From the NCBI GenBank assembly GCA_036524155.1, contig DATDCV010000061.1, forward strand, positions 1 to 27,799: DNA of 27,799 nt, read 5' to 3'. Of this stretch, positions 14,889-23,702 are shown in pieces. Within the stretch, counting starts at the first letter, position 1; each line of letters begins with the position of its first letter. The translations under genes were made by a program, and so were the position numbers. The notes under the pieces are model-generated. The model saw only the letters and a list, made by a program, of their open reading frames with translations, was not told where the DNA came from and ran no database searches. The stretch is from DATDCV01 sp036524155. Lineage in GTDB: Bacteria; Verrucomicrobiota; Verrucomicrobiia; Limisphaerales; UBA8199.

Positions 14889-17339
14889 GTGCAGCATCGT
14901 GTCGCGCTTACGTTGGGAGTAATCGGATTCCTCCTCGTCTCTGCCGCAGTTCTCCGGGCACAGCCCGCTTTCCAGGTCAGTGCCATCAGCTCGCCGCAAC
15001 TTTGGCAACGCGCTGAGTTCCGTGTCACGAATCTGCCCGTGCCTTCGAACCCCTTCGATCCGGACGTGATTCGTGTCGACGCGACGTTCCGCCTGCCCTC
15101 CGGCGGTTCGCTGACGGTTCCGGCGTTTTGGTATCAGGGCTACCAGCGGAGTCTCGCGGGGGGCGTGGAGAGCCTCACCTCAACCGGACTCACGGAGTGG
15201 CGCATCCGCTTCACTCCAACCGAAACCGGCGACTACTCCGTCTCTGTAACCATCCGCACTAATAATCAGTTTTACGGGGATTCGGCCGCAGTCGGTTTTG
15301 CGGTGGCCTCAAATGCTCCACCCAGCGGTCGAGGTTACGTGCGGATCGCGCCTGACCGGCAGTATTTTGAAACCAGCAACGGCGAGCGCCTGCGGTTAAT
15401 TGGCGAGAACGTTTGCTGGCCCGGCAGCCGAGGCACGTATGATTACGACACCTGGTTCCCGGCCATGCAGGCCGCCGGCGAAAACTACGCCCGGATCTGG
15501 ATGTGCCCCTGGGCCTTTGGCCTCGAAACCGAACCCAGCTCACTGCTTCGCTACCGGCTCGACCAGGCCTGGAAACTCGACTACGTCCTCCAGTTGGCGG
15601 AGCAAAAGGGAATTTACCTGCTGCTTTGCCTCGATTACCACGGGATGTTCGAGACGCAACCGGATTACTGGGGGGGCAACAACTATTGGCCGCTGAACCC
15701 CTACAACACAACCAACGGCGGTCCCTGCCTGAACCAGAACGCCTTCTTCACCAACGGCACGGCCAAATCGATTTACCAAAAACGTCTGCGCTACCTCGTC
15801 GCGCGTTATGGCTACAGCCCAAAGCTGCTCGCCTGGGAGTTCTTTAACGAGATCGACAACGTCTACGCTTATCTGAACGCTTCCGACGTCGCTGCCTGGC
15901 ACACCTTGATGGGCGGCTGGCTCCACACGAACGATCCCTATGGCCACCTGGTGACTACCAGTCTTACAGGCGGCGGCGACCGTCCTGAGCTCTGGAGCGC
16001 CTCCGCTCTTGATTTTGCCGCCTACCACTCCTACGGCGAATCGGGCCCGGCGGTGCGGCTCGCGCAGGTCGCGCAGTCTTTCCTGAGCCGTTACCGCAAA
16101 CCGGTGATGATCGGAGAGTTCGGAACCGATGTCCGTGGGTGGAGTCGCACCAACGACCCCTATCTGCGCGGTTTCCGTCAGGCCCTCTGGGGAGGCGCGC
16201 TCGGGGGATCAGTCGGCACCGCCATGTCCTGGTGGTGGCAAGATATACACAGTGAGAATGTTTACTCCGCCTACTCGGCCCTTGGCTCAATCCTGAACCG
16301 CACGGGTTGGGGGCGTGCTTCGTCCACTAATATCGGTTTCCGGACTTCCGGCGCTCCACCGCCGAACCTGGGCGATCTCATTCCTGGTGGTCAGCCCTTC
16401 ACTTCGTTTCTTCTCTTGAGCACCGCCTGGGGCGGCAGGCCCCTTGGCCAACTGGCCTTGGCAAACACTTCCTCCGCCGATTACGCCCCCTCCACTCTTA
16501 ACAGCTTCGTCCAGGGAACCGCGCACCCTGAACTGCGGGTACCCTTTCGCCTGAATGCCTGGCTCACCAACTACGCCCGAATCGTTCTCCATCTCAACTC
16601 GGTCTCGGGCGGCGCGGTAATGGCGGTGCGGGTTGACGGAACGGAGTGGTTCCGTAGGGACCTTCCCAACTTGGATGGCACCTGGAGCGTCAACAACGAA
16701 TATAATCTTGATATCCCGGTAGACCTTCCTTCGGGTCACCGGCTGATCGAGATCGCGAACGCGGGGGTGGACTGGTTCTATTTAGATTGGATACGGCTCG
16801 AAAATGTGCTGCCGGCCGAGTACAACCCGACCTGGGCGCCTTCGCCTGATGCTACCGGGCTCCGAGGATCCCACGAATCGCTGCTCTATGTCGTCGCACC
16901 CGGAGTGCCTTTCCCGGCCGGCGCAACCAACGTGAGCCTGCCTCTGCAACACGGCCAGTCCGTAACGCTGACCAACTGGCCCGTCGGACAGTTTTACGCC
17001 GAATGGTACGACCCGGCCACGGGGACCAACGTGGCCAAAACCCAATCGGCCACGACGAACAACATATTATCGCTGCCACTGCCGGATTTCCGTGAAGATC
17101 TCGCCGGCATCCTGTATTCGCCGCCTGTGCTTCGCGCGGTCGGGCTCGATGCCGGCAACACATTTCGCTTTCAGCTCGACTCCGAAACCGGTGGCCGATA
17201 TCAAATCGAAGACTCCACCAACCTCACGGACTGGACCGCCTTCCGCTCGGTCACGAATACCTCGGGCATTTTGCTGTTGTCGGATCCTTCCAGCGCTACT
17301 CAACCCCACAGTTTTTTCAGGGCCCGACAGTCGCAGTGA
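14889..17339 (+). CDS. Secreted DUF5060 plus clan GH-A (GH5-like) glycoside hydrolase
   Basis: The 816-residue protein starts at GTG with a signal peptide (1 to about 25, ending VLRAQP). A DUF5060-type beta domain (about 27-130) has DVIRVDATFRLPSGGSLTVP and WRIRFTPTETGDYSVSV. A TIM barrel (about 150-490) follows, with LAWEFFNEID carrying the acid/base Glu321 and VMIGEFGTD carrying the nucleophile Glu410, the spacing expected of clan GH-A. WWWQDIH follows, probably at the end of the barrel. Later come a beta domain (about 550-650) and a final FRFQLDSETGGRYQIEDSTN-type module common in verrucomicrobial secreted proteins. It cuts a beta-linked plant or microbial polysaccharide outside the cell; the substrate cannot be told. 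The next ATG codons would lose the signal peptide, which supports GTG. Confidence 0.85.
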   Translation: MQHRVALTLGVIGFLLVSAAVLRAQPAFQVSAISSPQLWQRAEFRVTNLPVPSNPFDPDVIRVDATFRLPSGGSLTVPAFWYQGYQRSLAGGVESLTSTGLTEWRIRFTPTETGDYSVSVTIRTNNQFYGDSAAVGFAVASNAPPSGRGYVRIAPDRQYFETSNGERLRLIGENVCWPGSRGTYDYDTWFPAMQAAGENYARIWMCPWAFGLETEPSSLLRYRLDQAWKLDYVLQLAEQKGIYLLLCLDYHGMFETQPDYWGGNNYWPLNPYNTTNGGPCLNQNAFFTNGTAKSIYQKRLRYLVARYGYSPKLLAWEFFNEIDNVYAYLNASDVAAWHTLMGGWLHTNDPYGHLVTTSLTGGGDRPELWSASALDFAAYHSYGESGPAVRLAQVAQSFLSRYRKPVMIGEFGTDVRGWSRTNDPYLRGFRQALWGGALGGSVGTAMSWWWQDIHSENVYSAYSALGSILNRTGWGRASSTNIGFRTSGAPPPNLGDLIPGGQPFTSFLLLSTAWGGRPLGQLALANTSSADYAPSTLNSFVQGTAHPELRVPFRLNAWLTNYARIVLHLNSVSGGAVMAVRVDGTEWFRRDLPNLDGTWSVNNEYNLDIPVDLPSGHRLIEIANAGVDWFYLDWIRLENVLPAEYNPTWAPSPDATGLRGSHESLLYVVAPGVPFPAGATNVSLPLQHGQSVTLTNWPVGQFYAEWYDPATGTNVAKTQSATTNNILSLPLPDFREDLAGILYSPPVLRAVGLDAGNTFRFQLDSETGGRYQIEDSTNLTDWTAFRSVTNTSGILLLSDPSSATQPHSFFRARQSQ

Positions 17340-17456
17340 TGCGGGGCTTCCCTCAAGTTTGTCCAGGAAGGTGAGGTGCTCACTCTCAGCCCCGCAGCCA
17401 GCAGAAAGTGTTCGTTTTCCGCCCGGTCTTTGGATATTGATGGCAGCAGCTCAAGT

Positions 17457-18428
17457 ATGAATCCAAAAACTCTCGGGCTGCGTGCTCTGGCTCTCTCCGG
17501 CCTCGCCTTGGCCTGCAACGCAAGCCCCAACAACGCAAACACCGATTGGTTCCACGACGCCAAGTACGGCGTTTTCATGCATTTTTTGCCCGCTGACGAC
17601 AAGGGCCTCGCGCTGGTGGAGAAGTTCGACACCGTGAATCTCGCGAATCAACTCGCGGCTGGCGGCGCCAGGTATCTGGTCATCACGCTGGGACAAAACT
17701 CCGGGTACTATAACTCTCCCAACGCGACTTATGACCGCTGGACCGGTTACGCGCCGGGTGAAAGATGTTCCAAACGCGATCTTCCCATGGACCTTCACGC
17801 GGCGCTGGCGGCCCGTGGCATCAAGTTAATGCTCTATCTCCCCTGCCAGGTGCCGAACCAGGATGCGCGCGCGCAGAAAGCTTTCGGCCTGCGACAGGGA
17901 AAAGCGGACCAGCCTATCGACGTCGATTTCGCCAGGAAATGGGTCGAGGTAATCCAGGAATGGTCGGACCGGTATGGTGAGAAAGTATCGGGCTGGTGGT
18001 TTGACGGTGGTTATCAGCACATTCAGTTTAATGAGGAGATCGCCGCGATCTATGCGCGCGGTGCGAAACACGGCAATCCCAAGTCAATTGTGACCTTCAA
18101 CCCGGGAGTGCGCGTTATCCACTACACCGCTGCGGAAGACTACACCGCCGGCGAATTGAATGAACCATTCGATCATGTGCCCGATGCACGCTGGCTCGAG
18201 GGTTCGCAGTGGCATGCACTGACTTTTGTCGGGTCCAACTGGGGACAGCGGAACACCCGTTTCTCCGCGGACCAATGGGCAAAATGGGTCAATGCGGTTG
18301 TCGCCAAAGGCGGCGTTGTCACTTTGGATATGGGGCCGAACTACGATCCTCAGGCCGGCCCAATCGGCTCGCTGGCGGCGGGACAACTGGAACAACTCCG
18401 GGCGGTCAGGAGCAGCGTCAGCCGCTGA
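17457..18428 (+). CDS. Alpha-L-fucosidase-like (GH29-related) lipoprotein
   Basis: The 323-residue protein has a leader ending in LALAC, so Cys20 is a probable lipid anchor. The catalytic barrel begins TDWFHDAKYGVFMHFLP (29-45), a hallmark of GH29 fucosidases (WF.dAkfGiF.HwG). It continues with YLVITLGQNSGYYNSPN and VSGWWFDGGY (177-186), where Asp183 is in the nucleophile position. A C-terminal beta-sandwich, usual in GH29, is missing and the protein is shorter than full fucosidases, so activity on fucose is uncertain. A UbiA gene begins 11 bases after its stop, which points to joint transcription. The ATG at 17457 was chosen because the lipoprotein leader starts there. Confidence 0.82.
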   Translation: MNPKTLGLRALALSGLALACNASPNNANTDWFHDAKYGVFMHFLPADDKGLALVEKFDTVNLANQLAAGGARYLVITLGQNSGYYNSPNATYDRWTGYAPGERCSKRDLPMDLHAALAARGIKLMLYLPCQVPNQDARAQKAFGLRQGKADQPIDVDFARKWVEVIQEWSDRYGEKVSGWWFDGGYQHIQFNEEIAAIYARGAKHGNPKSIVTFNPGVRVIHYTAAEDYTAGELNEPFDHVPDARWLEGSQWHALTFVGSNWGQRNTRFSADQWAKWVNAVVAKGGVVTLDMGPNYDPQAGPIGSLAAGQLEQLRAVRSSVSR

Positions 18429-18439
18429 TATTGGCCGCG

Positions 18440-19318
18440 ATGTCTTCTTTTCGCGCGATTCTCGTCGTAGGGCGGTTGGAGTTGCTGCCGACCATCTGGT
18501 CGAATTGTTTGGCGGGATGGTGGCTCGGCGGGGCGGGCCACCCGGCCCAACTTCCTTTGCTGTTCCTCGGCGCCACGCTGCTCTACTTCGGTGGCGTGTT
18601 CCTGAACGATGCGTTCGATGCGGATTTCGATCGCCAGCACCATCCGTCGCGCCCGGTTCCCACCGGCAGCATCTCCGAGGAGACCTTTTGGCGGATCGGC
18701 GTTGGGCTGCTCGTCAGCGGCACGCTGCTGTTACTCGTGGCCGGATTCGCTTCCGGCGCGCTCGGCTTGGCACTGGTGTGCGTCATTGTGCTCTACAATG
18801 CCGTGCATCGGGTCTTCCCGGTCGCGCCGGTACTGCAGGGAACCTGCCGTTTCCTGCTTTATGTGCTGGGCGCTTCCATTGCCGAGCGCGGGGTCAGCGG
18901 GTGGTCGATCTGGTGCGGCCTGGCGGTTGGGGCTTACGTGACCGGCCTGGGCTATTTTTCCGGCTGCCTGGCAGACACCGCGAAGCGCCGCGACTGGTCG
19001 TTGCTGTTGCTCGTCGTGCCGGTTGGCCTGGCGCTCGTGATGGACGTCGGCCGCTACCGCGAATCGGGACTGTTGCTCTCAGCGGTCCTGATCCTCTGGA
19101 TCGTGCGTTGTTTGCGCCAGACCTTCTGGTCATTGGAGCCAAGCGTGAAGAAAACGGTTGCCGGACTCGCGGCCGGGATCGTGTTCGTGGATTGGCTCGC
19201 GACCTGCCCGGCTAACTTCGTCCACCAGTCCAACCGCGCCGCGCAGGAAATCAGCGTTGCATTTCTCGCGCTTTTCGGGCTCGCCATCCTCCTGCAGAAG
19301 CTTCAAAGGCATCCCTGA
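18440..19318 (+). CDS. UbiA-family prenyltransferase
   Basis: The 292-residue protein has about eight hydrophobic segments and the first Asp-rich motif NDAFDADFDRQHHPSRPVPTG (Asn56, Asp57, Asp60, Asp64). This binds the prenyl diphosphate through magnesium. The second motif region reads GCLADTAKRRDW (about 171-182) with spaced Asp residues, a weaker form of the usual DxxxD. UbiA enzymes attach an isoprenoid chain to an aromatic ring or to another small acceptor in the membrane. No quinone genes lie nearby, so a role in a secondary metabolite such as the Ebo type is possible but unsupported. It starts 11 bases after the fucosidase-like gene, so translation may be coupled. A 329-residue frame overlapping it is a shadow. 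Confidence 0.88.
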   Translation: MSSFRAILVVGRLELLPTIWSNCLAGWWLGGAGHPAQLPLLFLGATLLYFGGVFLNDAFDADFDRQHHPSRPVPTGSISEETFWRIGVGLLVSGTLLLLVAGFASGALGLALVCVIVLYNAVHRVFPVAPVLQGTCRFLLYVLGASIAERGVSGWSIWCGLAVGAYVTGLGYFSGCLADTAKRRDWSLLLLVVPVGLALVMDVGRYRESGLLLSAVLILWIVRCLRQTFWSLEPSVKKTVAGLAAGIVFVDWLATCPANFVHQSNRAAQEISVAFLALFGLAILLQKLQRHP

Positions 19319-19780
19319 GCTCCGCCCTCCACTTTGTCCTGCACTTTGTCCTGCACTTTGTCCTGGTTCCGTTATTGGCTTGACAGAATGCACGGGGATC
19401 AACTTTCGGAGCATTCCCCTCACAAAGGACTCTGGTCCCGGCGGGAGCATTTTAATCCCTGACACGCTCGATGCGCTCCCGGTTTGCCAACTCAGTTTGC
19501 AGGCGCTTCGCACAGCAGGGCGCTGGGAAGGGTCAGACCATGGAAGAGCCCATGAATTCATTCAGACCGGGCCATTTGCAGGCCGGCTAGGCCGCTAATC
19601 TGGAGGCGACGAGCTAACGAGGCGGTTGGGGGTTGGGAGTAGGAGAGAGGAGAGCCGACAGGGTTTTCTCGTGAGCCCCCGTGAAGTTTTTTCGTCTCTC
19701 GAGCTCGTCGCCTGCATCCTGACCATCGGTAGGGACGAATTTGTGTGGAAACCGCCGGCTCGAAGTCGGACCGCAGACTG
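19319..19780. other. Gene-free interval between convergent genes
   Basis: The interval holds the tandem 12-bp repeat described separately and a 12-bp inverted pair, AGGCGACGAGCT (19604-19615) and AGCTCGTCGCCT (19702-19713). It also has a G/A-rich patch near 19622-19655. The open frames here lack family resemblance and good binding sites. I see no gene, promoter or RNA that I can support. Confidence 0.5.
19330..19365. repeat. Three perfect tandem copies of a 12-mer
   Basis: CACTTTGTCCTG occurs three times in a row at 19330-19341, 19342-19353 and 19354-19365, just after the UbiA stop codon. A related single CTGCACTTTGTGCCG occurs near 14615. Confidence 0.95.
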
Positions 19781-21151
19781 TCATTTGGCCTGCAGCAGCA
19801 GCACCCAGTCATTCACCCCGGTGCCATTGTCGCCGGGTGTGAGCAAACGGTGAGCGCCTTTGTTGGGCAGAACCGACACTTCCGCCGGGGTGACCCCGGC
19901 AATTGTCGGGTTGCACCACCGCACCGAGGCTGGACCGGCAAACCGTGAGGTGTCGACGGTTAACTCACGTCTCCCCGTGCCCGTTGAGGGCACATAAATA
20001 ACGGAGAACTTTTGGTCGGGCGTTAGCGCGGTCAATGCGGTGGCGACGTCCTTCCCGTAGCCCTCTGTTACGATGGAATGCTTTTCCTCCGGCCGCAGTT
20101 GGTGCCAGGGCAGGCTTCGGAAGAGGCTTCCCAACCGGGACATATCGCCCGAACCCGGGGAGTCGAGCGCTTCCTGCCAGGTCTGCTTCACCGCGTATAG
20201 GCCGGGTCCATCAAAATGCCAGAGAGGGTTGTTGCCCAGGAACTGTCCGCAGGCTCCGCCCAGCATCGCCCAATAAGCCTGTCGCCGAATCAGGTCGGCG
20301 GTGGCCTTGTGCTCCCCTTCATACGTCGATTCAATCAACACGTACGGCCGCGCAGGTTTCGACGCATACTCCGCCAGCACCGGGTGGAAAAGCGTTCGTT
20401 CGTAACTGTAGACCGCGTCCACCGTCAGCCACGATTCCTGGCCATATACGGCCGCAGCCGAGTTTTCTGGCGAATTGTGGACCGTCATCAGGTGTCCGCC
20501 ATCTCGGCGGCGAATCCCCTCCGCCAACTCCGTTACCGTCCACCGGTCAGGCGGGTTGGGAGTAAAGTCGCCGCCCAGCACCCAAATGATGTTCGGCAGG
20601 TCCTTAAAACGCTCTGCCACGAACGCTCCATAATCGCGCAGTCTCTGCCGGCCGCCGGCCTTGATGTCCTTGAAGAAACCTTCGTCGCCTCCCCCGCTGC
20701 CCAGATAGGCCGGGGCCAGCCAAACCACGATGCCCCGCTCGTTGGCCTTTTGCACCACCTCGTGGGCGAAGTCAAAGTACTGGCCGTTGGGCGTGGAGAA
20801 ATCGCCCGGACGGTCGAAGGGCGCCAAACCCGACCTTGTCCTCGGCGGGTTACTGCAAAACTTGTGCTCGATCAGGTTTACGATGATTGAATTGAAACCG
20901 CGCGCGTGGCGATCGGCGAGATACCGCTCGATATCCGGCATCGCAGGCTGCACAATCAGCGACCACGGCGTATCACCCACCACCAGGAAAGGCCGGTCGT
21001 TCTGGTCCACGAGGTGCCTGCCATTGCTGCTCACTTTCAGCGGAAACAGGGCTTCGGTCTGCGGGGCGGCTTGGGCCGACATCAAAATGTAAGCCAGCAC
21101 GATCCCCCCTGCGACACGCCTCCCCGGAAATTGGGCGAGCCTGAAGTTCAT
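19781..21151 (-). CDS. DUF4038-type glycoside hydrolase with C-terminal collagen-binding-like domain
   Basis: From 21151 the 456-residue product has a signal peptide (1-29, ending SAQAAP). The TIM barrel opens with LKVSSNGRHLVDQNDRPFLVVGDTPWSLI, the standard DUF4038 start. It continues with GFNSIIVNL, NERGIVVWLAPAYLG, NIIWVLGGDF (187-196) and YVLIESTYEGE (270-280), where Glu274 is the likely nucleophile. The last 90 residues resemble the putative collagen-binding domain that follows DUF4038, ending in the usual DWVLLLQ. It probably cuts a plant or animal glycan outside the cell. A longer open frame from 21220 exists, but the signal peptide begins at 21151. It is divergent from the phosphatase-like gene, with a 98-bp gap. 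Confidence 0.87.
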   Translation of the reverse strand: MNFRLAQFPGRRVAGGIVLAYILMSAQAAPQTEALFPLKVSSNGRHLVDQNDRPFLVVGDTPWSLIVQPAMPDIERYLADRHARGFNSIIVNLIEHKFCSNPPRTRSGLAPFDRPGDFSTPNGQYFDFAHEVVQKANERGIVVWLAPAYLGSGGGDEGFFKDIKAGGRQRLRDYGAFVAERFKDLPNIIWVLGGDFTPNPPDRWTVTELAEGIRRRDGGHLMTVHNSPENSAAAVYGQESWLTVDAVYSYERTLFHPVLAEYASKPARPYVLIESTYEGEHKATADLIRRQAYWAMLGGACGQFLGNNPLWHFDGPGLYAVKQTWQEALDSPGSGDMSRLGSLFRSLPWHQLRPEEKHSIVTEGYGKDVATALTALTPDQKFSVIYVPSTGTGRRELTVDTSRFAGPASVRWCNPTIAGVTPAEVSVLPNKGAHRLLTPGDNGTGVNDWVLLLQAK

Positions 21152-21249
21152 CCTGAAGCAGTTTTGTCCGGGCCACCGCGCCGATGCAAGCCCCATAAAA
21201 GCATTGACCCATACCCTCAAAAGACTGTGTCCTGATCTGGAACCATTCG

Positions 21250-22056
21250 ATGAATCGACGCTCTTTTTTACTAAGCCTGGCAGTCGTTGCTGCCGGTGGT
21301 TGTAGCGCTAATCGCCTGAGACGGGCAGAAACACGTTCACTGCGCGTCCTCACTTACAATGTCCACCACGGTGAAGGCGTTGATGGACGTTTGGACCTCG
21401 ACCGCATCGCCACCGTAATCCGGGCAGCAAGTCCGGATTTGGTTGCGCTGCAGGAAGTCGACCGCTACGCCCGGCGCACCGGCGGCATCGACCAAACCGC
21501 AACCTACGCCCGGTTGACCGGCCTGCACGCCTGGTTTGGCGCTGCCATGCCGTTCCAGGGAGGCGAATATGGACAGGCACTGCTCAGCCGCTGGCCGTTG
21601 CAGCAGCCAACGGTGCTGCCATTGCCAGGAACCCGGGGACGCGAGCCAAGGATCGTCGTTACCGCAATCGTTGATATTCCCCGACTGGGACGCATTCGGT
21701 TGGCCGGGCTTCATCTCGACGCGGGACAGGATGATGGAGACCGCTGGACGCAAGCTGGTGCCCTCCTGCAGGGGTTGAAAAGCGACAGTGTCCGGACGCT
21801 GCTCGCGGGCGACTTCAATGCCACCCCCGAGAGCCGCGTTATGCAACGTATTCTGGCGCCTGGCAACGGATGGGTAGACACCGCCGGTCAATGGGCGGCT
21901 CCAACTATTCCCGCCGAATCCCCAAAATCGCGTATCGACTTCGTGCTGGCTTCACCGCCGGCTGCGTGGCAAACCCTGAAATCGGAGGTGATCCCTGAGT
22001 TGGCTGCCTCGGACCACCGGCCGGTGCTTGTCGAGATTTCTTTGCCACAGCACTAG
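21250..22056 (+). CDS. Endonuclease/exonuclease/phosphatase family lipoprotein
   Basis: The 268-residue protein begins MNRRSFLLSLAVVAAGGCSA, a leader with a lipobox-like end at Cys18. All metal and catalytic motifs of the EEP fold are present: TYNVHHG (Asn37), LVALQEVD (Glu69), LAGLHLD (His155), LLAGDFN (Asp188, Asn190), SRIDFVL (Asp230) and SDHRPV (Asp254, His256). Such exported members are usually phosphodiesterases or phosphatases for lipid headgroups, sugar phosphates or extracellular nucleic acid rather than DNA repair enzymes. A possible -35 hexamer TTGACC (21204-21209) lies in the upstream gap but its -10 is poor. It closes the carbohydrate region before the restriction remnants. Confidence 0.9.
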   Translation: MNRRSFLLSLAVVAAGGCSANRLRRAETRSLRVLTYNVHHGEGVDGRLDLDRIATVIRAASPDLVALQEVDRYARRTGGIDQTATYARLTGLHAWFGAAMPFQGGEYGQALLSRWPLQQPTVLPLPGTRGREPRIVVTAIVDIPRLGRIRLAGLHLDAGQDDGDRWTQAGALLQGLKSDSVRTLLAGDFNATPESRVMQRILAPGNGWVDTAGQWAAPTIPAESPKSRIDFVLASPPAAWQTLKSEVIPELAASDHRPVLVEISLPQH

Positions 22057-22091
22057 GCCGAACTAAGCCTCTCTAGAACAAGGCCGAGCCG

Positions 22092-22201
22092 TACCCCTCA
22101 GTCTTGGGTCGGAGCGCCGAGTTGCACTCGGCTTACCATCGGCCGTCGGCTCGCTTAAGCCGATTAGAAATCGGCGTTCCGATCCAAGACTGAGGCGATA
22201 C
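22092..22201. repeat. Palindromic MITE-like element, family A copy 2, with 9-bp direct flanks
   Basis: The left arm CTCAGTCTTGGGTCGGAGCG is mirrored by the right arm CGTTCCGATCCAAGACTGAG with few mismatches; the inner hairpins are the same as in the copy at 5482-5590. GCCGAGCCG occurs immediately outside both ends (22083-22091 and 22202-22210), as expected of a target duplication. It lies between the phosphatase gene and the restriction gene remnants; the remainder of the 22057-22345 gap shows nothing. Confidence 0.87.
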
Positions 22202-22345
22202 GCCGAGCCGAATTTTTTTGCTGCAACGGGCCGAATGCAGGCGCATCATTGGGTGACTTTTCGTCATGGGCGGCACTTGCACAGTTATGTTCGCGGCCAA
22301 GGTGTCCCTTTCGGGCCACTGCGCCCTCCAACGCACCCCGACCCC

Positions 22346-23128
22346 ATGACCGAGGCCGACACATGCCGCAAGTTCGTCGTGCCTCTTCTTCAGAAGGCGG
22401 GCTGGGATAACGATCCCCATTCCATCGCCGAGCAGCGTTTTTTCACCGCCGGCCGCATTGTTTCCCAGGGCCCGACGGCCCGGCGCCGCCCCGGCAAGCG
22501 CGCCGATTACCTTCTCCGCTACACCCGCGACCTGCCGCTCGCGGTAGTCGAGGCCAAGGCCGCCTACAAACACCCGGCCGATGGTCTTCAGCAGGCCAAA
22601 GACTACGCTCAGATTTTGGGCCTGAACTTCGCGTATGCCACCAATGGCACCGCCATCATCGAGTTCGATTTCACCACCGGCCAGGAACGCCAACTGACGG
22701 ACTTCCCCACTCCGCAGGACCTCTGGGCCCGGTACGGCAACAAGCAAAACCTCACCGACTCGGCCGCCGTCGAGCGGTTCCTCACGCCCTTTAATCTCAC
22801 CACCGGGAAGACCCCGCACTACTACCAGCGCATCGCCATTGACCGCGTCATCCAGGCCATCCTCACCCGCCGGCAAAGGGCCGACCGGGTTAAGAAACAG
22901 GAGGCCGCCTTCTTCGCCTACTACGTCCCCGAAGCACGCGAAATCCTGAACGACCTGCTGGAAAAATACGCGATTGACGGTGAGATCCAATTTACGCTGC
23001 CGGATGTCCTCAAAGTCGCGCCAATCTGGCGCCATGGAAACGTCGCCGAAATTGCCCGCAAATTCGGCGGCGTGGACGCGCTCCGCAGCGCCGTGAACCA
23101 ACTGCAATCGCTGCTCTATGCCGCGTAG
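22346..23128 (+). pseudogene. hsdR: Type I restriction subunit HsdR with in-frame loss of the helicase
   Basis: The 260-residue product begins MTEADTCRKFVVPLLQKAGW, the HsdR N-terminus. It carries the PD-(D/E)xK nuclease core: Asp54 in KRADYLL and Glu69-x-Lys71 in AVVEAKA. It continues normally to HYYQRIAIDRVIQAILTRR (158-176), where the helicase Q-motif begins. It then jumps without a frameshift to the C-terminal domain that pairs with the methylase (about 186-260, LEKYAIDGEIQFTLPDVLKV to QLQSLLYAA). Both helicase lobes, some 500 residues with Walker A and DEAD motifs, are gone. Restriction by translocation is therefore impossible, but the nuclease residues remain. The upstream extension of the open frame is not family-like. 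The stop overlaps the next gene by 11 bp. Confidence 0.88.
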
Positions 23129-23702
23129 GTCGCCGTGCTGCTACATCATCGCCGGACCGAACGGAGCCGGAAAGACCACTTTCGCCACCGAGTTCCTGCC
23201 GCATTACACCAACTGCCGAAATTTCATCAATCCGGACCTGCTAGCGCGGGCGTTTTCTCCGTTTGATCCCGGTGCCGGGATGCTGCGCGCCGGGCGCACC
23301 GTCCTTGAGCGGATCGCCGAGTTCACCGGGGCCCGTGCGGACTTTGCCTTTGAAACGACCCTTTCAGGCCGCACCTACGTGCCGTTGCTTCGGAAAATGA
23401 GAGCAACCGGTTTTCGGCTGCACATGTTTTATCTTCGGATTCCCAGCCCCGAACTGGCGTTGCTGCGTATTCGCTATCGGGTCCAGAGCGGTGGACACGA
23501 TGTAGCGGAAGCCGATGTCCGGCGGCGTTTCACCCGGACGCTCGCCAACCTGTTCCGGCTTTATCGTCCCTTGCTGCACACACTCAGCCTCTTCGACAAT
23601 TCCTCGGAGACACCGCGGTTGATCTTCAAAGACGAGGCGGGCAAAATCACAGTTGAGGATCGCGCGGTTTACGAGCGCCTGTGCGACCAATTTGCACCGT
23701 GA
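23118..23702 (+). CDS. Zeta toxin-like P-loop kinase (COG4185 type)
   Basis: The 194-residue protein has Walker A GPNGAGKT (13-20), NPD (38-40), FAFETTLSG (76-84), RIRYRVQSGGHDV (117-129) and an Arg cluster at 135-137. This is the layout of zeta toxin/COG4185 predicted kinases. Plasmid zeta toxins phosphorylate UDP-N-acetylglucosamine; for these short chromosomal relatives the substrate is unknown. It starts inside the last codons of the hsdR remnant (11-bp overlap) and shares GTGA with the next gene, so the three are translated together. The gene is complete and undamaged while its neighbours decay, which suggests it is still selected. Being a toxin is inference. Confidence 0.82.
   Translation: MPRRSPCCYIIAGPNGAGKTTFATEFLPHYTNCRNFINPDLLARAFSPFDPGAGMLRAGRTVLERIAEFTGARADFAFETTLSGRTYVPLLRKMRATGFRLHMFYLRIPSPELALLRIRYRVQSGGHDVAEADVRRRFTRTLANLFRLYRPLLHTLSLFDNSSETPRLIFKDEAGKITVEDRAVYERLCDQFAP

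Noticed and set aside
18226..19215. 329-residue plus-strand frame overlapping the UbiA gene
   Set aside because: Its sequence is rich in Arg, Pro and Gly without membrane segments, while the other frame has the Asp-rich prenyltransferase motif.
22133..23107. 324-residue open frame on the minus strand
   Set aside because: It covers the hsdR remnant and the family A repeat on the other strand; the plus strand carries clear HsdR motifs.
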